This document shows positions 35,526 through 45,270 of a stretch of 64,000 nucleotides of DNA, in pieces (the first letter of the stretch is position 1; the number at the start of each line of letters is the position of its first letter). The notes under the pieces are model-generated. The model saw only the letters and a list, made by a program, of their open reading frames with translations. It was not told the origin of the DNA and searched no databases. A program made the position numbers and the translations under genes. The stretch lies in the NCBI GenBank assembly GCA_964542225.1, contig CAZITO010000003.1, positions 11,779 to 75,778 on the forward strand, given 5' to 3'. This DNA is from Scybalousia_A sp964542225 (GTDB taxonomy: Bacteria; Bacteroidota; Bacteroidia; Bacteroidales; P3).

Positions 35526-37067
35526 ATGTTTAAAAGTCACCCGAAAGGTTTAGTTTCGGCAGCGTTGAGTAATATGGGCGAGCGTTTTGGCTACTATATT
35601 ATGAATGCCGTTTTGCTTTTGTTCCTTTGTTCTAAGTTTGGGCTTAGCGATGGTACATCAGGCTTGATTTATTCAATTTTTTATGCTGCAATTTACGTCC
35701 TCTCCCTTGTAGGAGGTGTCATTGCCGACCGTACTCAAAATTATAAGGGTACTATACAAAAAGGTTTGATAATAATGGCGTTGGGTTATGTCCTTCTTGC
35801 TATTCCTATCACTTCCACTTCCAACAACATTTCTTGGCTTTTGCCTTTTACTTGTTTGGCTTTGGCTCTTATTGCTTTTGGTAATGGATTATTCAAAGGT
35901 AATTTGCAAGCCATTGTAGGTCAAATGTATGACAACTATGAGGCAGAAGAGGCTAAAAAAGGAGAAGAGGCTTTAAGAATTGCAAAGACAAAACGTGATT
36001 CAGGTTTTCAAATCTTTTATGTTTTCATCAATGTAGGAGGTTTGATTGCTCCTTTTGTTGCTCCTTTGCTTAGACAATGGTGGTTAAAGGTTAATGGATT
36101 TATTTACAATGCCAACCTACCGGAACTTTGCCACAAAGTTATAAATGGAGATATAGGAGAGCAAATTACAAAGTACAACGACCTTTCTGCTGCTGCAACC
36201 ATCAGTGGAACTTTTGACCCAAATAGATATTTGGAAGTATTTAACCAAGGAGTTCATTTTTCTTTCTTTGCTTCGGTGGCGGCAATGTTGATTTCTTTGA
36301 TAATATTCCTTGTAAATAAAAAAATATTCCCTACACCTGCTAAAAAAGAAGCAACAGCAACGGTTAACTACACTGCAGAAGAAAAACAGGCTATGGCAAA
36401 AGAAATCAAACAAAGAATGTATGCTTTGTTTGCTGTATTGGGGATAGTGATATTTTTCTGGTTTTCTTTCCATCAAAATGGTCAATCTCTTTCTGTATTT
36501 GCAAGAGATTTTGTTAAAACCGATAAGATAGCACCTGAAATTTGGCAGGCAGTTAATCCTTTCTTCGTTATAGTACTTACTCCTATAATTATGTGGATAT
36601 TCTCCGCATTGGCAAAGAAAGGTAAAGATATTTCAACTCCGAGAAAGATAGCCTACGGTATGGCAATAGCCGCTGTAGCGTATTTGTTCCTTACAATATT
36701 TTCTGCCGTACATAACTATCCGTCAGGAACAGAGTTTAGAAATATGGACGAAGCCCAAGCTATGGGTATGAAAGCAGATTGGTGGGTGTTGATAGTAACG
36801 TATTTCTTTTTGACTGTTGCCGAGTTGTTTATCTCGCCTTTGGGATTGTCTTTTGTTTCCAAAGTGGCACCTAAACATTTGCTTGGTCTGTGTCAAGGTT
36901 TGTGGCTTGGTGCAACGGCTGTGGGCAACCTTCTTATTTGGATAGGACCTGTTATGTACAATGCTTGGCCTATACAATATTGCTGGTTGGTGTTTGTTAT
37001 TGTGTGTGTTATTTCTATGGGAGTAATGCTTGGTATGGTCAAATGGCTTGAAAGAGTTACAAAATAA
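35526..37067 (+). CDS. POT/PTR family peptide transporter
   Basis: This 513-residue membrane protein has about 14 transmembrane helices and the POT signature in its first helix (SNMGERFGYYIMNAVLLLF, the ExxER-like motif). A FGNGLFKGNLQAIVGQMYD segment follows helix four. POT carriers import di- and tripeptides with protons, suitable for a peptide-fermenting organism. A 30-residue loop (KRDSGFQIFYVFINVGGLI region) and the insertion at about 190-230 are normal for the family. It ends at the terminator 37088-37122. No neighbour shares its strand closely, so it is a single-gene unit. Confidence 0.9.
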   Translation: MFKSHPKGLVSAALSNMGERFGYYIMNAVLLLFLCSKFGLSDGTSGLIYSIFYAAIYVLSLVGGVIADRTQNYKGTIQKGLIIMALGYVLLAIPITSTSNNISWLLPFTCLALALIAFGNGLFKGNLQAIVGQMYDNYEAEEAKKGEEALRIAKTKRDSGFQIFYVFINVGGLIAPFVAPLLRQWWLKVNGFIYNANLPELCHKVINGDIGEQITKYNDLSAAATISGTFDPNRYLEVFNQGVHFSFFASVAAMLISLIIFLVNKKIFPTPAKKEATATVNYTAEEKQAMAKEIKQRMYALFAVLGIVIFFWFSFHQNGQSLSVFARDFVKTDKIAPEIWQAVNPFFVIVLTPIIMWIFSALAKKGKDISTPRKIAYGMAIAAVAYLFLTIFSAVHNYPSGTEFRNMDEAQAMGMKADWWVLIVTYFFLTVAELFISPLGLSFVSKVAPKHLLGLCQGLWLGATAVGNLLIWIGPVMYNAWPIQYCWLVFVIVCVISMGVMLGMVKWLERVTK

Positions 37068-37087
37068 ATTTTTTATACTCTAAATTA

Positions 37088-37122
37088 AAAAAGACGCACT
37101 CAAAAAAGATGTGCGTCTTTTT
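37088..37122 (+). terminator. Terminator after the peptide transporter gene
   Basis: AAAAAGACGCAC and GTGCGTCTTTTT form a 12-bp stem with an 11-bp loop and a long T run. It lies 20 bp past the stop. Confidence 0.9.
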
Positions 37123-37141
37123 TTATTTTTTTCTTAAAATA

Positions 37142-37175
37142 TTTGGGAGGGTATTGGGAAATTTTTATAACTTTG
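37142..37175 (+). promoter_or_regulatory. Promoter of the lipoprotein-protease unit
   Basis: TTTG at 37142-37145 and TAACTTTG at 37168-37175, spaced by 22 bp, fit the Bacteroidota promoter pattern. The first well-supported gene starts at 37503, so the leader would be about 320 nt. Confidence 0.6.
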
Positions 37176-37223
37176 CAAGCGAAAGGAAATTTTGATATAC
37201 ATTTTTAACAAAAATAAGCAACT

Positions 37224-37340
37224 ATGAAACAAAGACCTACATATTTTTATAACATCGCTTTTTGCCTTATATATGCGTCTGAGCGTATATTTTTGTTTGG
37301 GAAAAACAACTTTATTTTATCTGCCTGCGTAGGTAGATGA
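37224..37340 (+). CDS. Possible 38-residue leader peptide
   Basis: A short frame (MKQRPTYFYNIAFCLIYASE and on) follows the promoter at 37142-37175 within the structured leader of the next gene. It has a hydrophobic centre but no recognisable family. It overlaps the hairpin at 37319-37338. It could be a leader peptide or a chance frame. Confidence 0.25.
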   Translation: MKQRPTYFYNIAFCLIYASERIFLFGKNNFILSACVGR

Positions 37341-37460
37341 AATTGCGTATTTAAGGGCTTTAACAACTTTTTGCGAACTTCTTTTTCCTATTTGCGCAGG
37401 CTATAAGACAAAGATTATAATCTTTTTGTTTCCCAAAGAAAAAAAACAGAAGTAAAGCCC
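37296..37460 (+). promoter_or_regulatory. Structured leader upstream of the lipoprotein gene
   Basis: Several complementary segments occur between the promoter and 37503. TTTGGGAAA (37296-37304) pairs with TTTCCCAAA (37429-37437), and GGGCTTTA (37355-37362) with TAAAGCCC (37453-37460), in an interleaved order that could form a pseudoknot. Local hairpins are ATCTGCCT/AGGTAGAT (37319-37338) and AAAGATTATAATCTTT (37410-37425). This may be an RNA regulator, although no known riboswitch class was recognised. Confidence 0.35.
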
Positions 37461-37502
37461 TGGGTAAAAAATAAAATTCAACAAATAAAAAAAAATTAAA
37501 TA

Positions 37503-37973
37503 ATGAAAAAGATAAGAATAAAGACCATAATGTTTTTACTTATGGCAATAACATTAACAGGCGTAACATTCCTTTCTTGCAACGACGACGAAAAAGAGGA
37601 AAGAAAAGAACAGACAACAAATTCATCTTATTTATTTAACAAATGGCAATTAGAGGCATTCGTTAATAATGATTCTGGTATAAAAACACCTTCTGAAAAT
37701 AACAATAATGTTTATTGGATAAAAATAAATGACGATTATTCTTTTGAAGGAAAAGCTTATTCCAATGAAATAAAAGGAAATATTCTTTTAGATACGGTAG
37801 CCTATGAATTAATATTCACAGATATAATAGGAACAGAAATTACCGAATTATTTGATGGTCAATTATTTGTTGAATGTCTTTATAATGTAAATAAGTATGA
37901 ACTTACAAAAAATACATTGAAATTATTTTATAATGATAATAAAAGTTATTTAATATTTAAGAAAGGGAATTAA
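37503..37973 (+). CDS. Small lipoprotein, META/lipocalin-like
   Basis: The 156-residue protein has a lipoprotein signal with lipobox TFLSC (cysteine 26) and a beta-rich body that opens LFNKWQLEAFVNNDSG, as in META or lipocalin-like domains. No catalytic residues are evident. It shares its final base with the start of the protease gene (37973), so the two are translated together. The gene has the AT-rich composition of the chromosome. Function is not known; it may be a small accessory protein for the secreted protease. Confidence 0.7.
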   Translation: MKKIRIKTIMFLLMAITLTGVTFLSCNDDEKEERKEQTTNSSYLFNKWQLEAFVNNDSGIKTPSENNNNVYWIKINDDYSFEGKAYSNEIKGNILLDTVAYELIFTDIIGTEITELFDGQLFVECLYNVNKYELTKNTLKLFYNDNKSYLIFKKGN

Positions 37974-40937
37974 TGATGAAAGGATTTAGAAATTATTTAT
38001 TTTTAACTATAGCAATTATAATCTGTAATTGTACTTTTGGACAATTAAGTACAAAAGAGCATCCAATTAGTTTTTCATACAAGAATATTAAGAGTATAGA
38101 TAGCATTATTATTTTACCTGAGTTAGATATGAAAACTATTGCTACTGAAGATTTGGAGGATGAAGAGAAAGGGCAACCGCCTCGTTTTGGGTATAAACAC
38201 AACGTAAATATTACATTGGACAATTCTGGAGAATGGGAAATTTTAGAAGATGGAAGTAAATTATGGCGATTGTCTATTAAATGTTCTGACGCATTATCTA
38301 TCAACTTACTATATGATAAATTCTGGCTGCCAGAAGGAGCAAAGTTATTTATTTATAGCAATGATAAAAAATATGTTTTGGGGGCATTTACATCACTAAA
38401 TAACAAAGGTACATTGAGTAATTTGCGAGGTTTTGCAACAGGATTAATCTATGGTGATAATATTATTTAAGAATATTATGTCCCTTCTGGTATCAATGAA
38501 ATAGGTGTGATATCCATATCCCATGTTGTACATGGTTATAGATATATATCCATTTACGATGAAGCGGTAGGTTTTAGAACTTCTGGGGAATGTCAAGTGA
38601 ATGTTAATTGTGAAGAAGGGCAAAATTGGCAAAATGAGAAAAATGCTATTGCATTGATATTGATAAATGGAAATAGATGGTGTACAGGTTCACTAATAAA
38701 CAATACAGCACAAGATAATCAGCCATTGTTATTAACTGCATCACATTGTCTCTATGGACACGATGCTATAAACAATCCAGAATTAGATGACTATTCATTT
38801 TGGTGGAATTATGAGTCCCCGGATTGTAATACTCCTACTACAAAACCTATTTATTATACGACAACAGGAGCCAAAATACTTGCAAATAAAAGTGCGTCAA
38901 ACGGTAGTGATTTCGCATTACTATACCTAACAGAAGATCCACGAAATTGTTTGGGAGTAAGGTTATATTATTTGGGTTGGGATAATTCAGGTTTTTCAGG
39001 TTCATCTTTCGTAGGAATTCATCATCCGAGCGGTGATATAAAAAAAATAGCTACCTTAATGGGTCCTACTTATAGTTATTCCATGGGAAGTACCTCTAAT
39101 AGCTATTGGAAACACTATTGGTCACAAACAATAAATGGATACTCAGTAACAGAAGGAGGCTCATCAGGTTCTCCTTTAATAAACAATGAACGACATATTA
39201 TTGGACAATTATACGGAGGTTCAAAAATAAATTGTTCTGACCCTGCTAATGATGTAGCCATTTATGGTAAGTTTAGCGCTTCATGGAATGGTAATGGAGC
39301 AACTGACAACAGAAGAAAATTGCAATCTTGGCTAGACCCTTTGAATAGCGGTGTATCTACGCTTGATGGTATAGGTAGATTAAAAACCAGCGACCTATAT
39401 GTCAGGGATGTAGTAGGAGATAATGGCACAGAGCCGAGTGTTACCCATGGGATTATGTGGGACAGTCCTGATATTTGGATAGAGGATATGAATGGCAACA
39501 AAATAAACAATCCATACGGCAACGCTGAGTATAAGGTTTGCGTAAGAGTACATAACAGAAGTGAGGTCAGTTCTACGGGCGAGGAAAGGTTGTTTCTTAA
39601 TTGGGCAAAGGCAGGCATTGACTTAGTATGGAGAGGGAATTGGACGAGTGATAATATTTTTGATTGCGGAGCGGTTAAAGGCGGAGTTATAGGCAGTGCC
39701 AACGGAGTAAAGATACCTGTTATTGCAGCCAACGGAAACGAGGTTGTAAAAGTTACATGGCTTACCCCAATGAGCGAGGACTATGAGAACTGCACGGATG
39801 CAGGAGCGGAGAATTGGCATTTTTGCTTGACTGCAAGAGTACATGATGGGGAAGAAATAGAAGGGGAAAACGAGAACCTGCTTAATATGGGAGTTTTTAC
39901 GGAGAGAAACAACAATGTAGCGTGGAAAAACATTTCCATATTAAACAGCAAGTTTCCGAGAGCGGTAGTATCTGTAAGCAATCCATATAAAGAAAAGCAC
40001 AATTTTTCAATAAAATACAAACACACAGCAAATCAGAGCAATGAGTTATTACAAGATTTTGCCGATGTTTATATCACATTGAGCGAAGGGTTGTTAAAGG
40101 CATGGCAAGAGGGCGGACAAAACTCACAAGGAGTAAAACGAGCAAGAGAGAATAAGTTTCTTATAACAGATAATGAGGCGGTTTTTGATAATTTAGTATT
40201 GGAGCCAAAGGAATTACATAGCATAGCGACAGAGGTTAATTTTTACACACAAAAAGATTCAAAGATGAATAGATTTGATTTTGATATAATAGAGTATTGC
40301 AATGATTGTGAAAACAGAATAATAGGTGGCGAGCATTACACAGCAATAAAGGATGGAACGAAAGATTTTAAAGCGATGGCGATAGAGGACAAGACGGTTA
40401 TTAAAGGCAGAGAGGCTTCATTTACAGCAAATATTATAAACGAGCAGGCAGAATATGTTTGGTATAATCAACAAGGAGATACATTAACAAAGGGTCAAAC
40501 TTTGACTACAAGACCAATAAACAGCCAAAGATACATATTGGAAGTAACGGCAAAAGAGGATGGATATAGGGATAAGGATACGGTAAGCGTCAATGTAAAG
40601 CGAGCGAGAATAAACACATTGACTGGACAAGAAAGGGCGACCTGTGAAATACACTACCGGCGTCAATGTAAAGCGAGCGAGAATAAACACATTGACACCA
40701 AATCCTGCAAATACCACTTGTACACTAAATTATGAACTTTCCGAAGAGATAAACAATGCGAGAATAGTTATTTTAAACACATTGGGTAATGTTGTTTATA
40801 GTGAGGTATTGCCAAATGGACAAGCCCAAACAACCAAAACCATCAACCTACAAAACATAAGCTCAGGACAATACACATTACAAATAATTTCGCAAAATGA
40901 AACATTGGATACCAAGACTTTAATAATAGAGCAATAG
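37973..40937 (+). pseudogene. Secreted trypsin-like serine protease with T9SS sorting domain, doubly broken
   Basis: The frame starts MMKGFRNYLFLTIAIIICN (signal peptide) with a propeptide. It meets a TAA at 38468-38470, then continues in the same phase as a lysyl-endopeptidase-like domain: His in LLLTASHCLYG, Asp in SDFALLYL and Ser in EGGSSGSPLI. After a beta-rich region a 73-bp insertion shifts the frame. GCGTCAATGTAAAGCG is part of a 37-bp direct repeat at 40587-40623 and 40660-40696. Deleting one period joins it to a T9SS type A sorting domain (LTPNPANTTCTLNYEL, then LNTLGNVVYSEV, then GQYTLQIISQ). The repaired protein would have about 960 residues. Both lesions look recent because the remaining sequence is intact. 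Confidence 0.85.
40587..40696 (+). repeat. 37-bp direct repeat with 36-bp spacer inside the protease gene
   Basis: The repeat copies are at 40587-40623 and 40660-40696, giving a 73-bp period, which is not a multiple of three. The spacer (40624-40659) has no evident match in the window. This is the apparent cause of the frameshift before the sorting domain. Confidence 0.85.
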
Positions 40938-41105
40938 ATTGTTTTGTAACAGCAACGCTCTGGGTGTTATTAGTATTGACTGAAGTTTTTTTATTAAAAA
41001 CTCCAATCTTTTTTGAATTCTCTATGGTATTGTATTTTAGGATTAAAAATTGCCCTTTAATTTTATCTTTTTTGCTAATATTTTTTCTTAAAACTCAAAA
41101 TATTG

Positions 41106-41113
41106 TAAATTTG
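41106..41113 (+). promoter_or_regulatory. Promoter -7 box of mutA
   Basis: TAAATTTG matches the -7 consensus about 45 bp before the mutA start. No -33 TTTG at normal spacing was found. Confidence 0.5.
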
Positions 41114-41156
41114 CAAACTACAAAAGAGTATAGATAAACACTAAATATATATTTTT

Positions 41157-43010
41157 ATGAACGACAATAAATTGTTTAATGAGTTTCCTCCTGTTACGAC
41201 AGAGCAATGGGAAGCCGTTATAGAAAAAGACCTTAAAGGTGCCGATTATAATAAAAAACTAATATGGAAAACCAATGAAGGCTTCGATGTAAAACCTTAT
41301 TACAGAGCCAACGATATAGAAAATTTGGAATATTTGCAAAACAACCCTTCTCAAGAGCCATTTGTTAGAGGCTATAAGGCAAAGGACAATTGTTGGGATG
41401 TCAGACAAGATTTTGAAAGTGAAGATTTGGTTTATCAAAATTCTATGTTGTTGCAGGCATTAGAAAGAGGTGCAAATTCCATTGGTGTAAATGCAACAAA
41501 AATAGAGAAACAAGAAGATTTTAACCTGCTTTTTAAAGATGTTAAAGTAGATATTATTAAAGTTAATTTCTTAAAATCCAAAAATTTCCTTAGTCTTTTG
41601 AAAATGTATTGTGATTTTTTGAAGCAGAATAATATAAATACTTTGGAAGTAGAAGGAAGCATTAACTTTGATATTTTTGCTTACGCTCTAAAACACGGAG
41701 GTTATTACAATTCTTTGTCTTCTGATTTACAAGAGTTGGTTGATATTTTGAAGTTCGCAAAGGAGAATTTGCCTAAATTCAAAGTTATAAATGTAAATGC
41801 CGTTATTTTCAAAAATGCCGGTTCAAATATAACTCAGGAATTAGGCTTTGCTCTTGCTTTGGCAAATGAATATGTTGCTTTGTTGACAGATAAAGGTTTT
41901 GCCTTAAGCGATGTAACATCAAGGCTTATGTTTTCTTTTGCCACTGGTAGCGATTACTTTTTAGAGATAGCCAAATTGCGTTCTGCTCGCCTTTTGTGGT
42001 CAAATATTATTGAGCAATACGAAGGTGCAACGGAGAGCGATGCAAAAAGTTACATACATTCAGAAAACACCTTGTATAATAAAACAATTTTTGACGCACA
42101 TGTCAATTTGCTGAGAACAACCACTGAGACCATGTCTTCGGTTATAGCAGGAGCGGATTCTATTAGTGTAAAACCTTTCGATGTGGCTTTGAAAGATAGT
42201 GATGAGTTTTCTTTGAGGCTCGCTTTGAATCAACAAATATTATTAAAGGAAGAGTCTTATTTGGATAAAATAGTAGACCCATCCTCCGGTTCCTATTATA
42301 TAGAAACTTTGACAAATAACATTTGTGAAAAGGCGTGGGAAATATTCAAACAAATAGAGGCTATGGGGGGATATGCTAAGGCAATAGAAAATAACTTTGT
42401 ACAAGATAAAATAGAAGAAATGTTTAACCTTGTGGCAAAGGATATGGCAAAGAGAAAGAAAGTTTTGGTTGGTACCAATCAATATCCAAACCTTATGGAA
42501 AAGGAAATTAATTGCCAAAAAAGAGATTCTCAAAGCAAAGCGGATAAAAATACTTTCAAATCTTTGACTTTTAATCGTGAAGCTTTGCCTTTTGAAAAAC
42601 TTAGATTGGACGTTATTTCTTCAAAAAAAGTGCCTACAATTTTCTTATTGCTTTATGGTAATTTGTCTATGCGTACGGCAAGGGCTGGTTTTGCAAGTAA
42701 TTTCTTTGGTGTTGCGGGTTATGAAATAGCAAATAACCGTGGCTTTGATACAATAGATGAGGCTGCTGAGGCTATTTTGAAAGCAAACAATGATATACTT
42801 GTATTGTGTTCTTCCGATGACGAATATCCGGAACTTGTAAAGGCTTTGCTTCCAAAGATTAAAGGCAAAATACGTCATATAATAGTAGCAGGTAATCCTG
42901 CTGATGAAATCAAACAGGAGTTTGATAAAGAGGGTATTACAGATTATATAAATGTAAGAACCAACGCTTTGGAAAGTCTGACAAAATACAATAAAGACCT
43001 GCTTAATTAA
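41157..43010 (+). CDS. mutA: Methylmalonyl-CoA mutase small subunit
   Basis: This 617-residue protein matches the beta (small) chain of methylmalonyl-CoA mutase. It has the start FPPVTTEQWEAVIEKDLKGADYNKKLIW, the TIM-barrel region with GFALALANEYVALLTDKG, the motif SYYIETLTNNICEKAWEIFKQ and a C-terminal cobalamin-like domain that lacks the B12-binding histidine, as in all MutA chains. With MutB it interconverts succinyl-CoA and methylmalonyl-CoA in propionate formation. The large subunit gene mutB normally follows directly, but here a terminator stands 38 bp after the stop. mutB must be encoded elsewhere. Confidence 0.93.
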   Translation: MNDNKLFNEFPPVTTEQWEAVIEKDLKGADYNKKLIWKTNEGFDVKPYYRANDIENLEYLQNNPSQEPFVRGYKAKDNCWDVRQDFESEDLVYQNSMLLQALERGANSIGVNATKIEKQEDFNLLFKDVKVDIIKVNFLKSKNFLSLLKMYCDFLKQNNINTLEVEGSINFDIFAYALKHGGYYNSLSSDLQELVDILKFAKENLPKFKVINVNAVIFKNAGSNITQELGFALALANEYVALLTDKGFALSDVTSRLMFSFATGSDYFLEIAKLRSARLLWSNIIEQYEGATESDAKSYIHSENTLYNKTIFDAHVNLLRTTTETMSSVIAGADSISVKPFDVALKDSDEFSLRLALNQQILLKEESYLDKIVDPSSGSYYIETLTNNICEKAWEIFKQIEAMGGYAKAIENNFVQDKIEEMFNLVAKDMAKRKKVLVGTNQYPNLMEKEINCQKRDSQSKADKNTFKSLTFNREALPFEKLRLDVISSKKVPTIFLLLYGNLSMRTARAGFASNFFGVAGYEIANNRGFDTIDEAAEAILKANNDILVLCSSDDEYPELVKALLPKIKGKIRHIIVAGNPADEIKQEFDKEGITDYINVRTNALESLTKYNKDLLN

Positions 43011-43047
43011 GGAATAAATTGTTTTTTAATTGATATATAATTTTTTT

Positions 43048-43072
43048 AGCGGACACATAATTTGCGTCCGCT
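43048..43072 (+). terminator. Terminator after mutA
   Basis: AGCGGAC and GTCCGCT form a 7-bp stem with an 11-bp loop and a T run. It lies 38 bp past the mutA stop. Confidence 0.88.
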
Positions 43073-43121
43073 TTTTTTATAAAAATATTATTTTGATAAA
43101 TAAGAGTCAATGGAATTGTAG

Positions 43122-43129
43122 TAATTTTG
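43122..43129 (+). promoter_or_regulatory. Promoter -7 box of the radical SAM gene
   Basis: TAATTTTG fits the TAnnTTTG consensus about 40 bp before the start codon. A TTTG at 43092-43095 is slightly farther away than usual. Confidence 0.5.
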
Positions 43130-43169
43130 CCAAACGATATTAACGAATAAAAATATAAATATAAGAGAT

Positions 43170-43937
43170 ATGTTGTTTGAGGAGATAATAGTAGGACCTA
43201 TACATTCAAGAAGATTGGGTACAAGTTTGGGCGTTAATGTTTTGCCGACTCAAAAAAAATATTGTTCTTTTGATTGTGTTTATTGCGAATGCGGTTGGAA
43301 TGAAATAGACACCCGTACTCATGTGGGCTTTAATGAAAGAGCAACCATTAAAAATGCTCTTAAACAATGGTGTATAACACACACCGAGACAGAAAGAAAA
43401 AAAGTGGACAGCATAACTTTTTCTGGTAATGGCGAGCCGACTCTTCACCCTGAAATACTTGGTATTGTGGAGGATGTAATAGCCTTGCGAAATGAGTATA
43501 TGCCTCAAGCCAAGGTTACCATTTTGACCAATTCCACAAATCTATATAAGCCAGAGGTTAATAAGGCTTTGCATCTGATTGATAATCCCATACTAAAAAT
43601 AGACGCAGGCTCGGAGCAAATGTATAAACGAATAAACAAACCTGTGAGTGCTACATTTGAGGATATAAAAAAGGGACTTAAAGATTTTGGCGACAAGGCT
43701 ATAATACAAACCATACTTTTGAGAAGTAAAAACAAAGCAGAGGAAATAAATAATACTACCGAAGAAGAGTTTTCTGCGTGGCTTTCTTTTATCAAAGAAA
43801 TAAAACCTCGTATGGTTATGCTTTATGTAATAGATAGAGCAACTCCGGACAAAGATTTGATTAAACTTGAAAAAGAAGAAATGGAATCATTTGCCGACAG
43901 GGTAAGAGCTTTGGGTATAAAAACAGAGTGCTATTAA
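43170..43937 (+). CDS. Radical SAM protein (COG0731-type)
   Basis: This 255-residue protein has the radical SAM cysteine motif KKYCSFDCVYCECG, with cysteines at 32, 36 and 39. It also has SITFSGNGEPTLHPEI near 87-102 and the glycine-rich contact GSEQMYKRINKP. It resembles COG0731 proteins, which are poorly characterised; no partner identifies its substrate. The predicted [4Fe-4S] cluster would cleave SAM to a 5'-deoxyadenosyl radical. Its stop overlaps the stop of the convergent hydrolase gene by 4 bp, so the two transcripts may interfere. Length is normal. Confidence 0.85.
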   Translation: MLFEEIIVGPIHSRRLGTSLGVNVLPTQKKYCSFDCVYCECGWNEIDTRTHVGFNERATIKNALKQWCITHTETERKKVDSITFSGNGEPTLHPEILGIVEDVIALRNEYMPQAKVTILTNSTNLYKPEVNKALHLIDNPILKIDAGSEQMYKRINKPVSATFEDIKKGLKDFGDKAIIQTILLRSKNKAEEINNTTEEEFSAWLSFIKEIKPRMVMLYVIDRATPDKDLIKLEKEEMESFADRVRALGIKTECY

Positions 43938-45136
43938 GGTTTTGGATAATTATTTTTGATAAAGTCCAAAATATCTTTTAATACCTCTGGTGCAAAGGTT
44001 TCTTCTATATTTATGTATTCGTTAAAATTTCCGCTTTGGCAATGTTGAAACAGGTGATTGAGTTGCGGGTAAGTTTTTATTTCGGAATTTTGAGGCAAAA
44101 GTTTTTTCATTATGGGAATATTTTCTTGGCAAAGAACCTGTCTGTCTTTTTCGCCTTGCAAAACGAGGGTGGGAATGTGAATTTTGCTTAAATATTCTTG
44201 CGGGTCAAATTCATAGAAAAACTTTAACCAATAATCATTTATGTTGTTTGTGTCAAATTGATAAGAAGTAAGGTCGGCTCCTTGTGATTTAAGTATATCT
44301 TTTCCCTGTATGGAGGGACTTGCTGCCAAAATTATAAAGTCTACACTATCTGCCAAAATTTGAGCAATCAATCCTCCCTCGCTATGTCCGTAAATTCCTA
44401 TAAAAGAAGTGTCTATTTGTTTTTGATTTTTCAACATTTGGACGGCACAAAACGCATCTTCGGCAAAATCTTTGGTGGTACCTTTATACAAATTGGTATC
44501 TTTTTCCCCGTATCCCCTGTCGTCATAGCGAAATACTGCAATACCATTTTTTGTCAAATAATCGGCAATAACAAAAAATGGTTTGTGTTGAAATATTTCG
44601 GAGTCTCTGTTTTGGCAACCCGAACCGGAAACCAAAACAACACAAGGAAATTTTCCCTCCAAATCAGGCAAAGTCAAAGTACCATGGAATAAATATTTGG
44701 AATTAGGGTTGTTAAAAGACAAATCTATGCTTTTGTAGTTAAACGGAGGTTGAGGTGTTTGAGGACGCAAAAAGGTGAAGTTTGTTTGTTGCTTATAAAA
44801 TGTCAACCCTTTAAACAAAAGCCCCTGACGAAAACTTGCTTGCAAAGTATCTTTCTTTTTAAAATTTGCTATTTTTATCACACAATTAAGTTTTTTAAAA
44901 CCTAAAGAAAGAGTATCACCTTTGTGTTTTACCTTAGAGGGTGAAAATTGCTCTTTGCTTTGCATCGGGGAGCAAAAAAAGAATAGAGTTGTATCTTGTT
45001 TTTCAATGATTTCAAGGGTTAAAATAAGATTTTGACCATTGCCAACATCCAAATTTCCCTTATAAAATAAGGTATCGTTGTTTGCCAAAACCAAACTTGT
45101 AAAAAAGATTAAAATTAATAATATCGTACTTTTCAT
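43934..45136 (-). CDS. Secreted alpha/beta hydrolase
   Basis: The protein from the ATG at 45136 has 400 residues. It begins with a signal peptide (MKSTILLILIFFTSLVLA) and a beta-rich N-terminal region. The alpha/beta-hydrolase core shows FRYDDRGYGEKD, the nucleophile elbow IYGHSEGGLIA, LVLQGEKDRQV and the likely catalytic histidine in QLNHLFQHC. Enzymes of this kind act as esterases or lipases in the periplasm. An ATG or TTG upstream would place the signal downstream of a poorly conserved extension, so the later start is chosen. It stands alone on its strand. Confidence 0.85.
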   Translation of the reverse strand: MKSTILLILIFFTSLVLANNDTLFYKGNLDVGNGQNLILTLEIIEKQDTTLFFFCSPMQSKEQFSPSKVKHKGDTLSLGFKKLNCVIKIANFKKKDTLQASFRQGLLFKGLTFYKQQTNFTFLRPQTPQPPFNYKSIDLSFNNPNSKYLFHGTLTLPDLEGKFPCVVLVSGSGCQNRDSEIFQHKPFFVIADYLTKNGIAVFRYDDRGYGEKDTNLYKGTTKDFAEDAFCAVQMLKNQKQIDTSFIGIYGHSEGGLIAQILADSVDFIILAASPSIQGKDILKSQGADLTSYQFDTNNINDYWLKFFYEFDPQEYLSKIHIPTLVLQGEKDRQVLCQENIPIMKKLLPQNSEIKTYPQLNHLFQHCQSGNFNEYINIEETFAPEVLKDILDFIKNNYPKP

Positions 45137-45242
45137 TATATCACTTTTTTTTTGCAAAGTTAAAGAAAAATATACGATACAATAGAGTAACGGTAAAATT
45201 ACTTATGGGGAGGTGTCTTTTTTATAAGTCCGATAATTTTTA

Positions 45243-45250
45243 TACTTTTG
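45243..45250 (+). promoter_or_regulatory. Promoter -7 box of manA
   Basis: TACTTTTG matches the -7 consensus and lies only 21 bp before the chosen manA start, which argues against any upstream start codon. Confidence 0.6.
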
Positions 45251-45270
45251 CAAAAAATAAATGTATAGCA

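Noticed and set aside
40587..40696. Repeat-spacer-repeat unit resembling a CRISPR array
   Set aside because: There are only two copies, each is part of a protease coding frame, and no cas genes or further repeats occur in the window.
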